A stretch of 36,394 bases of DNA from Natrialbaceae archaeon (GTDB taxonomy: Archaea > Halobacteriota > Halobacteria > Halobacteriales > Natrialbaceae): contig PWMF01000178.1 of NCBI GenBank assembly GCA_003559215.1, forward strand, positions 1 through 36,394, read 5' to 3'. Below the pieces are notes generated by a model. The model was not told the origin of the DNA and made no database searches. It was given only the letters and a program-made list of their open reading frames with translations. Of the stretch, positions 7,587-16,092 are shown one piece after another. How positions within the stretch are numbered: the first letter of the stretch is position 1; the number at the start of each line of letters is the position of its first letter. A program made the position numbers and the translations under genes.

Positions 7587-8582
7587 TCAGGGACGGGGCG
7601 CGGCCTTCTGCAGGGCCGTCTCCGCGACGTTGCCGCCGTAGTCCGCGCTGCGCGAGAGCGAGTCGAGGACCAGCCCGAGCGACTGGGCCTGGACGGGGTC
7701 GAGATCCCGGAGGAGTTCGTCGACGCGGCGGGTGTGTTCGTCGATCTCCGGGACGGCTTCGAGCGCGCGGTGGCCGTACTCGTTGGCCTCGTCGCTCTCC
7801 TCGGCGAACAGCGCGTCCATCGACCGCTCGATGATCGCCGCCGCGTCCTCGTGGAGAGCCAACAGCGCCTCGGCGACAGCCTCGGGAATCTCCTCGAGTT
7901 TGAGCGCCAGCCGGGCGATCTTGACGGCGTGGTCGCCGACGCGCTCGAGCTGGCGGGCGCTCGAGTGGTAATCGAAACAGTCCTCCCGGGAAACGCCGAG
8001 TCCCTCGGCAGCCCCGGGCGAGCGAAGCGTCGCCCGGAAGATCCGCGAGACGACGAGGAAGAGCCGGTCGACGTCGTCGTCGCGTTCGATGACGTCCTGG
8101 GCGATGTCGTCGTCGTTCTCGACCAGCGCGGTGACCGCGTCGGAGAGCATCGAGGTCGCGATCAGGCGCATCCGGGAGACGGCGTTGACGATCGACAGCT
8201 CCGCGGAGTCGAGCAGGTCTTGGACGACGACGCAATCGCTTCGCTCCTCGACGACCTCGACCCCGATGAGTCCCTGAATCGCGCTTCGGATCGCCCGTCG
8301 CTGCTCGGTCGTGATCCGACCGGCCTCGAGGCGGATGATGTCGAAGCCGCTGACGTACATCGTGAGGATCGCCCGCTTCAACTGCTCGTCGTCGAGCGGG
8401 GCGACCTCGAGGGTTCCCTCCTGGTGGTCGACGTCGCTCTGTGGGGTGATCACGAGCGTATCGTCCTCGGCGTAGATCTCGACGGTCATCCCGCTGCTGA
8501 CGTCGTTTTCCGTCGCCCACGTCTTCGGCAGCGAGACGGTGTAGGTCGAACCCCCGGTCACCTGGATCTTGCGCGTCTCCAT
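7587..8582 (-). CDS. AbrB-PhoU fusion regulator, divergent from pst
   Basis: This 331-residue protein opens with a SpoVT/AbrB-type domain (IQVTGGSTYTVSLPKTWA...GMTVEIYAEDDTLVITP, residues 6-47). It then carries two PhoU three-helix repeats, including DVIERDDDVDRLFLVVSRI and ARQLERVGDHAVKIARLAL, the E/D-rich metal-binding faces typical of PhoU. PhoU proteins couple phosphate uptake to signalling. The AbrB domain suggests DNA or protein binding. It lies head-to-head with pstS across 438 nt and has its own TATA box 27 nt upstream, so it is a strong candidate phosphate regulator here. A second copy of the same architecture ends the pst operon. Confidence 0.9.
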   Translation of the reverse strand: METRKIQVTGGSTYTVSLPKTWATENDVSSGMTVEIYAEDDTLVITPQSDVDHQEGTLEVAPLDDEQLKRAILTMYVSGFDIIRLEAGRITTEQRRAIRSAIQGLIGVEVVEERSDCVVVQDLLDSAELSIVNAVSRMRLIATSMLSDAVTALVENDDDIAQDVIERDDDVDRLFLVVSRIFRATLRSPGAAEGLGVSREDCFDYHSSARQLERVGDHAVKIARLALKLEEIPEAVAEALLALHEDAAAIIERSMDALFAEESDEANEYGHRALEAVPEIDEHTRRVDELLRDLDPVQAQSLGLVLDSLSRSADYGGNVAETALQKAAPRP

Positions 8583-8604
8583 ACCGGTCCGGTTCTGGTG
8601 GCCA

Positions 8605-8613
8605 CAATATAAA
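8605..8613 (-). promoter_or_regulatory. TATA box of the divergent AbrB-PhoU gene
   Basis: Minus-strand TTTATATTG lies about 23-31 nt upstream of the ATG at 8582, indicating a leaderless transcript. A CTATAGAG copy (8625-8632) lies 12 nt further upstream. Confidence 0.6.
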
Positions 8614-8937
8614 TCTGTCTGAATCTATAGAGATGGTCACAGGGTACGCTATTCCGGACGGAGAGAGGAGCGCGATATTCCGAGTTTACCGTACTTGAAC
8701 GTAGCTATACCGCCGACTACCACACATAACGTATTACTATATATTCGACGATACCGATCGTGTTGGATACAGGATGTTACCCGGGGCTGTAACGTCGCCC
8801 CGATCCCTTCGGAGCGCCGGTTCGGACGCCGCCCGATCTTCTCCGTAAGGTGTCGATAGAGCGGTGTTGTGGAGTCCCCCGTACGATATCGCGGTGTCGC
8901 GGCGATGTAGCAGTAACGACCGCCGATCTACACTGCG

Positions 8938-8953
8938 CTATAGAGCGCTCTAT
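8938..8953. promoter_or_regulatory. Palindrome in the pst promoter region, candidate Pho box
   Basis: ATAGAGCGCTCTAT (8940-8953) is a perfect 14-bp palindrome, preceded by CT. It lies 17 nt before an upstream TATA-like element and 38 nt before the proximal TATA box of pstS. Related elements are CGATAGAGCG at 8854-8863 and CTATAGAG at 8625-8632 near the divergent gene. The rest of the 438-nt intergenic region holds AT-rich stretches (8727-8745) and a CGGGGC/GCCCCG inverted repeat near 8779-8800. I see no gene in it. Confidence 0.55.
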
Positions 8954-8969
8954 CGAGGTACCCGAACTA

Positions 8970-8998
8970 CTATATAGATATTAGCATCCTCTTTATAC
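8970..8998 (+). promoter_or_regulatory. Tandem TATA elements of the pst operon
   Basis: CTATATAGATA (from 8970) and TTTATAC (8992-8998) are stacked before the pstS ATG at 9021. The proximal one is 23-29 nt upstream, which predicts a leaderless mRNA. The distal one would give a TSS around 9000. Confidence 0.6.
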
Positions 8999-9020
8999 GA
9001 TCCACGTAACCGTTCGCTCG

Positions 9021-10103
9021 ATGACGGACAAGCAGTCCGCAAACGGTCGACTCGGGGGCAAATCACGACGAACGTTCCTGGCCGGCGCAGGCGCGGCGGG
9101 AATCGCGAGTCTCGCGGGGTGTACGGCGTTTCTCGAGAGCGCGGCCGAGACCGACGCGACGATCTCGACGGTCGCCGTCGAGAGCGACGAGGACGGAGAG
9201 TACTACCACCCGACACAGGAGAACATCGAGAGCGGCGTCTACTCGCCGCTGACGCGACCGCTGTTCATCTACGTAAACCACGCGAGCCTCGAGGAGAAAC
9301 CGGACACGCTGGGAACGTTCGTCCGGCACTACTTCGAGGGGCAACACGACTTCTCGCGCGAGACCGGATACTACGCCGCGACCGACGAGGTTCGTGACGA
9401 AAACGAGGCGGAGTTCGAGGCGGTCCTCGAGGAACTCGGCATCGAACCGGACGAGGACGCGGTCGACGACGATATCGACTGCTCGGGCAGCAACACCGTC
9501 GCGCCGGTGACGGACGCAGCGGGCGAGTCCTTCGAGGACGAGTATCCGGACGCGAACGTCTACGTCGACCCGGAGGGGACCGGCGCCGGGTTCGAGGCCT
9601 TCGCGGAGGGCGACTCCGACGTCCAGAGCGCGAGCCGCGAGATCCTCGACGAGGAGGCGGAGATCGCCGAGGAAAACGGCGTCGAGTACAGCCACTACGA
9701 GATCGGCTGGGACGGCCTCTCGATCGTCAAACACGGCGAAAACGACTGGATGGAGGAGATCTCGCTCGAGGACCTCCACGCCGTCTGGCGCTACGAGTCG
9801 GACGTCACCCACTGGAGCGACATCGACGACGACTACCCGGACGAAGAGATCGAACTCTGGGGCCGGGACAGCGACTCCGGAACGTTCGACTACTACACCC
9901 GCGAGATCAACGGCGAGATCGGCTCCATTCGGACCGACTACAGCGCCCACACTCACACCGACTCGATCATGGAGGGCGTCGCCGACAACCAGTACGCCTT
10001 CGGCTGGGGCGGCGTCGGCTACTTCCAAGAACTCGGCGGGACGCCCGGTGAGGACGAGTTCGAGGTCGAAGAAAGCGACGACGAGAGCGGAGACGACGAA
10101 TAA
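9021..10103 (+). CDS. pstS: PstS phosphate-binding Tat lipoprotein with circularly permuted domain order
   Basis: This 360-residue protein is the extracellular phosphate receptor of the PstSCAB importer. A Tat signal (KSRRTFLAGAGAAG, Arg16-Arg17) and lipobox LAGC (Cys34) predict a lipid-anchored protein. The mature chain is in an unusual order. Residues 51-120 (TVAVESDEDG, PLTRPLFIYV at 76-85, an FVRHYFE helix and GYYAATDE) correspond to the C-terminal segment of ordinary PstS. A linker with helix EAEFEAVLEELG follows. The ordinary N-terminal phosphate loop SGSNTV appears only at 155-160. Then come GTGAGFEAF, SASREI (203-208), the hinge region and RDSDSGTFDYY (282-292), with FGWGGVGYFQ at 327-336. 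The chain ends in an acidic tail. All phosphate-contact motifs are kept. pstC starts 15 nt downstream. The family call is firm; the permutation is read directly from motif order. Confidence 0.93.
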   Translation: MTDKQSANGRLGGKSRRTFLAGAGAAGIASLAGCTAFLESAAETDATISTVAVESDEDGEYYHPTQENIESGVYSPLTRPLFIYVNHASLEEKPDTLGTFVRHYFEGQHDFSRETGYYAATDEVRDENEAEFEAVLEELGIEPDEDAVDDDIDCSGSNTVAPVTDAAGESFEDEYPDANVYVDPEGTGAGFEAFAEGDSDVQSASREILDEEAEIAEENGVEYSHYEIGWDGLSIVKHGENDWMEEISLEDLHAVWRYESDVTHWSDIDDDYPDEEIELWGRDSDSGTFDYYTREINGEIGSIRTDYSAHTHTDSIMEGVADNQYAFGWGGVGYFQELGGTPGEDEFEVEESDDESGDDE

Positions 10104-10117
10104 TCCACTCCCCGACA

Positions 10118-11128
10118 ATGAGCACGGAAACAGGCCCGGATTCGGGAATTACCGGCGGCGACGCCAACACGGATCGGCGTCGGAACCGCAGAGTTCGTCG
10201 GCTCCTCTTCGGGTGTACGAGCATCACCGTGTTGACGACGGTGGCGATCTTCGCCGTCCTGTTCGACAACACGTTCAATTTCTTCTACGACGTGCGCTTC
10301 CACGAGTGGCTGATCGGACTCGTCACCGAGTTCCGGATCGTCCCCGAGCAGCGCGTCGCGATCACCGAATTCCTGTTCGACACGGAGTGGCGCCCCTCCC
10401 ACGCTGACGATCCGCGCTTCGGCGTCCTGCCGCTGGTCGCCGGAACCCTGTTGATCACCGTCGGCGCGGCGTTCATCTCGATCCCGATCGGGACCGCGAC
10501 GGCGCTGTACCTCGCCGAGTACGCCCGACCGAGCACGCGCAAGTACCTCAAGCCGACCCTCGAGGTGCTGGCCGGCGTCCCGACGATCGTCTACGGCTTC
10601 TTCGCGCTGACGTTCATCACGCCGAACATCGTCGGGCCGCTCGCGGCGGCGCTCGGACAGGACGTCGGTCGGTTCAGCGCGCTCTCCGGGGCGATCGTCG
10701 TCGGCATCATGACGATCCCGATGGTCGCCTCGATCTCCGAGGACGCGATGTCGTCGGTTCCCGACGAGTTGCGAAACGGGGCGTACGCGCTCGGTGCGTC
10801 GAAGTACACGGTGTCGACCAGCGTCGTGTTGCCGGCGTCGATCTCCGGCGTGATGGCGTCGTACATCCTCGCCGTGTCGCGGGCTATCGGCGAGACGATG
10901 GCCGTCGCGCTCGCGGCGGGTGTCACGCCGCGGCTGACCGCGAACCCGTTCGCCGAGATCCAGACGATGACCGCCTTTATGGTCGACTCGACCAGATCGA
11001 CGATGCTGGTCGGTTCGGTCGAGTACCAGAGCCTGTTCGCCGTGGGGCTGGCGCTGTTCCTCATGACGCTGGCCGCGAACCTACTGAACGACTACGTCAA
11101 GCGGAGTTACCGGGAGGTGTACCGATGA
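10118..11128 (+). CDS. pstC: PstC phosphate ABC transporter permease
   Basis: This 336-residue inner-membrane permease has about six predicted helices and a basic cytoplasmic N-terminus (NTDRRRNRRVRRLL). The first periplasmic loop is long, then comes FGVLPLVAGTLLITVGAAF, where the MetI-like permease domain begins. The EAA loop that docks on PstB reads NGAYALGASKYTVSTSVVLP, followed by the conserved SRAIGETMAVALAAG helix. It pairs with PstA to form the phosphate channel. Its stop overlaps the pstA ATG by 4 nt (ATGA), indicating translational coupling. Similarity to the MetI/PstC family is clear throughout. Confidence 0.95.
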   Translation: MSTETGPDSGITGGDANTDRRRNRRVRRLLFGCTSITVLTTVAIFAVLFDNTFNFFYDVRFHEWLIGLVTEFRIVPEQRVAITEFLFDTEWRPSHADDPRFGVLPLVAGTLLITVGAAFISIPIGTATALYLAEYARPSTRKYLKPTLEVLAGVPTIVYGFFALTFITPNIVGPLAAALGQDVGRFSALSGAIVVGIMTIPMVASISEDAMSSVPDELRNGAYALGASKYTVSTSVVLPASISGVMASYILAVSRAIGETMAVALAAGVTPRLTANPFAEIQTMTAFMVDSTRSTMLVGSVEYQSLFAVGLALFLMTLAANLLNDYVKRSYREVYR

Positions 11129-12036
11129 GCACCGATACCGAGCGACGGACCGCCAGCGAGTGGATGGACGACGTCGATCTGCGCTGGGTAAAGCGGAAGA
11201 ACCGGCTCTTCCATCTCGTCCTCGTCGGCGCCTCCCTGTTCGGTGTGGTCATGCTCGCCTTCCTGATCGCCGACGTCGTACTCGATACCCTGATCGGCGT
11301 CGTGGTCTTCGAGATCGACGTCAGAACCTTCCTCACACAGACCGCCTCGAGCGACTGGGCCAGCGCGGGCTTCCTTGGTGCGATGATCGGATCGGCCTGG
11401 CTGCTCGTCTTTACCCTCCTGTTTTCCTTTTTCCTCGGCGTGGGCACTGCGACCTACCTCGAGGAGTACGCGCCCGACAATCGGACCACGAGGCTGATCG
11501 AGGCGAACCTGACGAACCTCGCGGGCGTTCCATCGGTCGTCTACGGCCTGTTGGCGCTCGGCGTCTTCGTCAACGCGATGCGGATGGGACCGATCCTGGT
11601 CGCCGGCGCACTGGCGCTCGCGTTGCTCGTTACGCCGATCGTTATCGTGGCGAGCCAGGAGGCGCTCCGTGCCGTCCCCGACGGCGTCCGAAACGGCTCG
11701 CTGGCGACCGGCGCGACCCGGTGGCAGACCGTTCGGGGCGTCGTTCTCCCCTCGGCGATGCCCGGCATCGTCACCGGGACGATCCTGGCACTCGCTCGCG
11801 CGAACGGCGAGACGGCGCCGCTGCTCATGGTCGGGACCGTGTGGGGACTGCGACACCACCCCGGTCCGTTCGATCGCTTCGGCGCGATGCCGACCCAGAT
11901 CTACGAGTGGGCGTTCCTGCCCGAACAGGAACTGCAGTACCTCGCCGCGATGGGGATCGCCGTCCTGATGACGATTCTCCTCGCGATGTACGGGGTCGCG
12001 TTCTTCGTGCGAAACAGGCACGAACGAGGCTACTAA
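11125..12036 (+). CDS. pstA: PstA phosphate ABC transporter permease
   Basis: This 303-residue partner permease of PstC has a cytoplasmic N-terminus, a first helix ([18 protein letters not shown]), a long outer loop and then the permease core beginning [18 protein letters not shown]. The EAA docking loop is [20 protein letters not shown], followed by the PstA-typical [15 protein letters not shown] helix. It starts inside the pstC stop and ends one base before pstB, so the transporter genes form a tight unit. A normal length and intact motifs suggest a functional permease. Confidence 0.95.
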   Translation: MSTDTERRTASEWMDDVDLRWVKRKNRLFHLVLVGASLFGVVMLAFLIADVVLDTLIGVVVFEIDVRTFLTQTASSDWASAGFLGAMIGSAWLLVFTLLFSFFLGVGTATYLEEYAPDNRTTRLIEANLTNLAGVPSVVYGLLALGVFVNAMRMGPILVAGALALALLVTPIVIVASQEALRAVPDGVRNGSLATGATRWQTVRGVVLPSAMPGIVTGTILALARANGETAPLLMVGTVWGLRHHPGPFDRFGAMPTQIYEWAFLPEQELQYLAAMGIAVLMTILLAMYGVAFFVRNRHERGY

Positions 12037-12037
12037 C

Positions 12038-12874
12038 ATGGCAAGCAACACCGCAAACGACACCGAATCGCTGATCTCGACGGAGGTATCGGTCGACAGG
12101 AGCACTCGAGAGGCGATCTCGGACGAAACGATCGTCGAGACCACCGACCTCGACGTCTACTACGGCGACGAACGAGCCCTGGACGGCATCGACATCGAGA
12201 TTCCCGAGCGACAGGTGACGGCGATTATCGGTCCCTCGGGCTGTGGAAAGTCGACGTTCCTCCGCTCGGTCAATCGGATGAACGACCAGATCGACGCCTG
12301 CCGGATCGAGGGAGCCCTCGATTTCGGCGGAAAAAACGTCTACGACGAGGACGTCGACCCCGTCGCCCTGCGCCGGAAAATCGGGATGGTCTTTCAGAAG
12401 CCCAACCCGTTCCCGAAGTCGATTCGTGACAACGTCGCCTACGGATTGAACGTGCAGGGCAAGACCGAGAACGTCGACGAGCGCGTCGAGGAAGCACTGC
12501 GCGGTGCAGCGCTGTGGGACGAGGTGAAAGACCAACTCGACTCGAGCGGACTCGACCTCTCGGGCGGACAACAGCAACGGCTCTGTATCGCCCGGGCGAT
12601 CGCGCCGGATCCCGAAGTGATCCTGATGGACGAACCGACGTCGGCGCTCGACCCCGTCGCGGCCTCGAAGATCGAGGACCTCATCGACGACCTGACCGAG
12701 CACTATACAGTCATCATCGTCACTCACAATATGCAGCAGGCGGCCCGGATTTCGGACAAGACCGCCGTCTTCCTCACCGGTGGTGAACTCGTCGAGTTCG
12801 ACGACACTGCCACGATCTTCGAGGATCCCGAGGACCAGCGCGTCGAAGACTACATCACCGGGAAGTTCGGCTAA
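12038..12874 (+). CDS. pstB: PstB phosphate-transport ATPase
   Basis: This 278-residue ABC ATPase powers phosphate import. The motifs are Walker [10 protein letters not shown] (65-73), a Q-loop in [14 protein letters not shown], signature LSGGQQQR (174-181), Walker B VILMDEP (194-200) and the switch His in [12 protein letters not shown]. The insert [20 protein letters not shown] and the QKPNPFP motif are specific to PstB among ABC ATPases. A disordered N-terminal extension of about 30 residues precedes the fold. One base separates it from pstA and two bases from phoU. Confidence 0.97.
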   Translation: MASNTANDTESLISTEVSVDRSTREAISDETIVETTDLDVYYGDERALDGIDIEIPERQVTAIIGPSGCGKSTFLRSVNRMNDQIDACRIEGALDFGGKNVYDEDVDPVALRRKIGMVFQKPNPFPKSIRDNVAYGLNVQGKTENVDERVEEALRGAALWDEVKDQLDSSGLDLSGGQQQRLCIARAIAPDPEVILMDEPTSALDPVAASKIEDLIDDLTEHYTVIIVTHNMQQAARISDKTAVFLTGGELVEFDDTATIFEDPEDQRVEDYITGKFG

Positions 12875-12876
12875 CC

Positions 12877-13536
12877 ATGTCACGAACGGACTACCAGCAG
12901 CAACTCGAGGAACTGCGAACGAACGTCGTGGAGCTGTCGGAACTCGTCTGTCACCGGCTCCGGCGGGCGCTTGAGGTCTACGAGCGGAAAGACGGTGCCC
13001 TCGCGGAAGAGGTAATCACCGGCGACCACGAAATAAACGAGCGGTATCTCGAGCTCGAGCAGGACTGTATCGAGCTGCTCGCGCTCCAACAGCCCGTCGC
13101 GGGCGATCTTCGGCTCATCGCCTCGTCGTTCAAGATCATCACCGACCTCGAACGGATCGGCGACCTCGCGGTGAATCTCGGGGAGTACACGCGTCAGGCG
13201 GCCCGCAGCCGGTATCCGGATATCGACATCGCGTCGATCGGTGAAGAAACGGTCAGAATGGTCGAGGCCGCGACGGACGCCTACGCGACCGACGACGCCG
13301 CGGCGACCTACGAGGTCGCGGCCGACGACGACGCGGTCGACGAGCGCTGCGAGCGGGCGAGCGAGGTCGTCATCCAGGACCTCCTCGAGACGGAGGTCGG
13401 CGACGAGTCGCTGCTCGAGGACGTCTCACGGATGCTGCTGACGATCCGCGACCTCGAGCGCGTCGGCGACCACGCGGTCAACATCGCCGCACGGACGCTG
13501 TACATGGTCGACAACGACGATGAGCTGATCTACTGA
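12877..13536 (+). CDS. phoU: PhoU phosphate signalling protein
   Basis: This 219-residue classical PhoU has two three-helix repeats. Each repeat ends in the metal-binding signature: FKIITDLERIGDLAVNLGEY and LLTIRDLERVGDHAVNIAAR. PhoU restrains the Pst transporter and, in bacteria, links it to PhoR; haloarchaea use other partners. It follows pstB by 2 nt. Its TGA shares one base with the ATG of the next AbrB-PhoU gene (TGATG), so all six genes from pstS appear to be one transcript. Confidence 0.95.
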   Translation: MSRTDYQQQLEELRTNVVELSELVCHRLRRALEVYERKDGALAEEVITGDHEINERYLELEQDCIELLALQQPVAGDLRLIASSFKIITDLERIGDLAVNLGEYTRQAARSRYPDIDIASIGEETVRMVEAATDAYATDDAAATYEVAADDDAVDERCERASEVVIQDLLETEVGDESLLEDVSRMLLTIRDLERVGDHAVNIAARTLYMVDNDDELIY

Positions 13537-14537
13537 TGAGTCAGTACCGTTCGGCAAACGGCTGGGAACCCGTCGAACGAAAGGTCCAGCTGGCGGGTAA
13601 CTCCACGTTCGTCGTCTCGCTTCCCAAGGAGTGGGCGCTCGCACAGGACCTCGAATCGGGAATGTCGATGCACCTCTACCCTCACGAGGACCGCGTCGTC
13701 GCGGCGGCGGAGACCGTCCCGGACCAGGACCGGAGCGCGACCGTCGACGCCGCGACCGTCGACGACGAAACCGTGTTGCGACGCGTTCGTTCGGCGTACG
13801 TCGTCGGGCGCGACCGGATCACGATCGTCGGGGCTGACGGACTCGACCAGGAGTCCCGTCGCGCGCTCGATCGGGTCGTCGGTCGTCTCGTCGGCGTCGA
13901 GATCCTCGAGGACACCGGGGAGCGGATCGTCGTCCAGGACCTGCTCGACGTCGACGACGTCTCGCTTCCGCAGACGCTCGTCCAGGCGCGCCAGCTGGCC
14001 CTGGAGATGCACGCGGACGCCCTCGAGGCGCTGGCACGGAACGACGAGGAGCTCGCCCGTCGGGTGATCGATCGGGACGACGAGGTCGATCGGCTGTTCG
14101 CGTTCGTGAGCCGCGGGTTCCACCGCGGCCTCGAGGACGTCCACGAGATCAACCGGCTCGGTACGGATCGGGCCTCGGCGTTTCGGGACTACCGGATCGC
14201 CCGCCAGCTCGAGCGCGTCGGCGACCACGCCGAACGGATCGCGACCGTCGCCATCTCCCAGTCGGGCCCGCCCGCCGACGCGATCGGCGACTCGATCGAG
14301 ACCGTGGGCGCCGACGCGCGGCGATCCCTCGAGCTAGCGCTCGCAGGGGAGGTCGAACGTGCCACCGACGCGATCGAGGACGCCCTCGAGGCGATCGAGG
14401 AACTCAACCGCCGGCTCTACGAGAGCGACGAGCCGGACGCCTACCGATACGGAACGGTCCTCGAGAGTCTGCGGCGGACGGGAGCGATCGCCAGCAACGT
14501 CCTGGGGGTGGCGAGCGAAACGAGAATCGACGAGTAG
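13536..14537 (+). CDS. AbrB-PhoU fusion regulator, last gene of the pst operon
   Basis: This 333-residue protein has the same design as the gene at 7587-8582. It has an N-terminal AbrB-like domain (VQLAGNSTFVVSLPKEWA...SGMSMHLYPHEDRVV, residues 17-56) and then PhoU repeats with RVIDRDDEVDRLFAFVSR and ARQLERVGDHAERIATVAI. The two AbrB-PhoU proteins are clearly related but well diverged, so the duplication is old. Coupled translation after phoU suggests it acts with the transporter, either sensing transport state or regulating the promoter. DNA binding is inferred from the domain only. Confidence 0.88.
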   Translation: MSQYRSANGWEPVERKVQLAGNSTFVVSLPKEWALAQDLESGMSMHLYPHEDRVVAAAETVPDQDRSATVDAATVDDETVLRRVRSAYVVGRDRITIVGADGLDQESRRALDRVVGRLVGVEILEDTGERIVVQDLLDVDDVSLPQTLVQARQLALEMHADALEALARNDEELARRVIDRDDEVDRLFAFVSRGFHRGLEDVHEINRLGTDRASAFRDYRIARQLERVGDHAERIATVAISQSGPPADAIGDSIETVGADARRSLELALAGEVERATDAIEDALEAIEELNRRLYESDEPDAYRYGTVLESLRRTGAIASNVLGVASETRIDE

Positions 14538-14637
14538 CTCCCGGGTCGGAGGACGCGACGTGCGCTCGTTTGCGCGTCGGACTCTTTCGAGGGACCCGCG
14601 CCGTTTAGTAGGCGGCTTCCGTGGTGAACGATAGAAC

Positions 14638-15792
14638 ATGACAGGAACGGACGACCGAATCCCGGTGACGATCGTCAGCGGCTACCTCGGCGCGGGGAAG
14701 ACGACGCTCGTCAACCACCTGCTCACGAACGAGGAGGGGTACGAGATCGCGGTGATCGTCAACGACATGGGCGAGATCAACGTCGACGCCGACCTGATCG
14801 CCCGCGAGAACGAAGAGGAGGGCGTGATCGACCTCTCGAACGGCTGTATCTGCTGTCGGCTGCAGGGCGACCTCCTTGAGGAGGCCCGCCGGCTCGCCGA
14901 GAGCCGCGAGTTCGACTACCTGCTCGTCGAATCGTCGGGAATCAGCGAGCCGATTCCGGTGGCACGGGTGTTCACCGAGGGCACCGAGGAAAGCGAGATC
15001 GACCCGACCGAGCTGTTCCGGCTGGATACGATGGTGACCGTCCTCGACACCTACGGCTTCTGGAAGGAGTTCGACGCCGGTGCGACCCTCCCCGAGGGTG
15101 CCCAGCCCGACGAGGAGCGGCCGCTGAGCGAGGTGCTGGTCGAGGGTATCGAGTTCTGCGACGTGCTCCTGTTGAACAAGACCGATATGGTCCCCGACGA
15201 CGTTCTCGAGGAGATCGAGACCGTGGTGGACCGACTACAGCCCCGCGCCGAGCGGATGCGAACGAGCTACAGCGAAGTCGACCCCAACTTCGTACTCGGG
15301 ACCGGCCGCTTCGATTTCGCTGAAGCCAAGCGCTCGCAGGGGTGGAAGCGCGAACTACGCGGCGGAAGTCACGACCACGGGGACGCGGATGCGGAACACG
15401 GCCACGAGAGCGACGGCCACGGACACCATCACGGTCCGGGACAGTCCGCCGCCGAGCTCCACGGCGTCTCCTCGTTCGTCTTCCGGGCCGACGACCCGTT
15501 CCGACCCAACGAGCTGGGCGAATGGCTCGAGGACTGGGACGGGTCGATCGTCCGCGCAAAGGGCGTCTGTCACGTCGCCGGCCGCGACGAGGTGATCGGG
15601 CTCAGTCAGGCCGGCCCGGCGGTGCAGGCGGGGCCGATCGGGGAGTGGCGACCCGATGACGACCGACGGACCCAGCTCGTGTTCATCGGTCGCGAGATGG
15701 ACGAGGAGCGAATTCGGGAGGAGCTCGAGGCGATGCTGGTCGCGTCCGACCGAGCGGACGAGACGGAGTGGGAGGATCCGTTCCCGCTATGA
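14638..15792 (+). CDS. COG0523 (CobW/P47K-type) GTPase, metal chaperone-like
   Basis: This 384-residue G3E GTPase has Walker A GYLGAGKT (15-22), the family metal site CICC (residues 70-73, within NGCICCRLQGDL), ESSGISEP, and the base-recognition motif NKTD. A His/Asp-rich loop follows (about 240-265, SHDHGDADAEHGHESDGHGH). The C-terminal CobW domain reads RAKGVCHVAGR. The CxCC motif binds zinc or other divalent metals. Characterised relatives deliver zinc (ZNG1), cobalt or iron to client enzymes. The client here is unknown. Small cysteine proteins follow closely and one overlaps its 3' end. TTTAGTA at 14604-14610 is a plausible TATA element. Confidence 0.9.
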   Translation: MTGTDDRIPVTIVSGYLGAGKTTLVNHLLTNEEGYEIAVIVNDMGEINVDADLIARENEEEGVIDLSNGCICCRLQGDLLEEARRLAESREFDYLLVESSGISEPIPVARVFTEGTEESEIDPTELFRLDTMVTVLDTYGFWKEFDAGATLPEGAQPDEERPLSEVLVEGIEFCDVLLLNKTDMVPDDVLEEIETVVDRLQPRAERMRTSYSEVDPNFVLGTGRFDFAEAKRSQGWKRELRGGSHDHGDADAEHGHESDGHGHHHGPGQSAAELHGVSSFVFRADDPFRPNELGEWLEDWDGSIVRAKGVCHVAGRDEVIGLSQAGPAVQAGPIGEWRPDDDRRTQLVFIGREMDEERIREELEAMLVASDRADETEWEDPFPL

Positions 15793-15942
15793 CTCGAGCT
15801 CGTCGCTGAGCTCGTCCCAGGACTCGTGAAACCCGTGCGTCGACTGGGTCGTCGCCGGGGTGATCGCGTTCTGGTAGACGTCGTCGTACTCGAGCAGCTG
15901 TCCCCAGCCGTCCGTGAACGAGTAGTTACAGTACTGGCACAC
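15787..15942 (-). CDS. 51-residue CxxC small protein, GTG start
   Basis: The peptide starts (M)CQYCNYSFTDGWGQLLEYDD and ends in an acidic tail rich in Glu and Ser. Codon 1 is GTG at 15942, chosen because the TATA element at 15964-15972 lies about 25 nt upstream, as for leaderless genes. The frame is open further, to an ATG at 16038, but that would place the TATA inside the coding region. It has a single C-x2-C pair, so metal binding would need a dimer or another partner. The stop overlaps the end of the convergent COG0523 gene by 6 nt. Family not recognised. Confidence 0.5.
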   Translation of the reverse strand: MCQYCNYSFTDGWGQLLEYDDVYQNAITPATTQSTHGFHESWDELSDELES

Positions 15943-15963
15943 GGAGGCGGGTAGTACTGACAC

Positions 15964-15972
15964 CGATATACG
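15964..15972 (-). promoter_or_regulatory. TATA element for the CxxC micro-protein
   Basis: Minus-strand GTATATCGG lies about 22-30 nt upstream of the GTG at 15942. It supports that start over the upstream ATG. Confidence 0.5.
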
Positions 15973-16092
15973 CCTTTCCGTCGTCCCGCGAAGATCTATC
16001 AACAGGGCTGAGACCGCATCTCGATTCAACAAAGCCATAACGGTGTATCGTCGAGGGCGGATATCCGACGGCCCACCGCCGGATCATCGACA

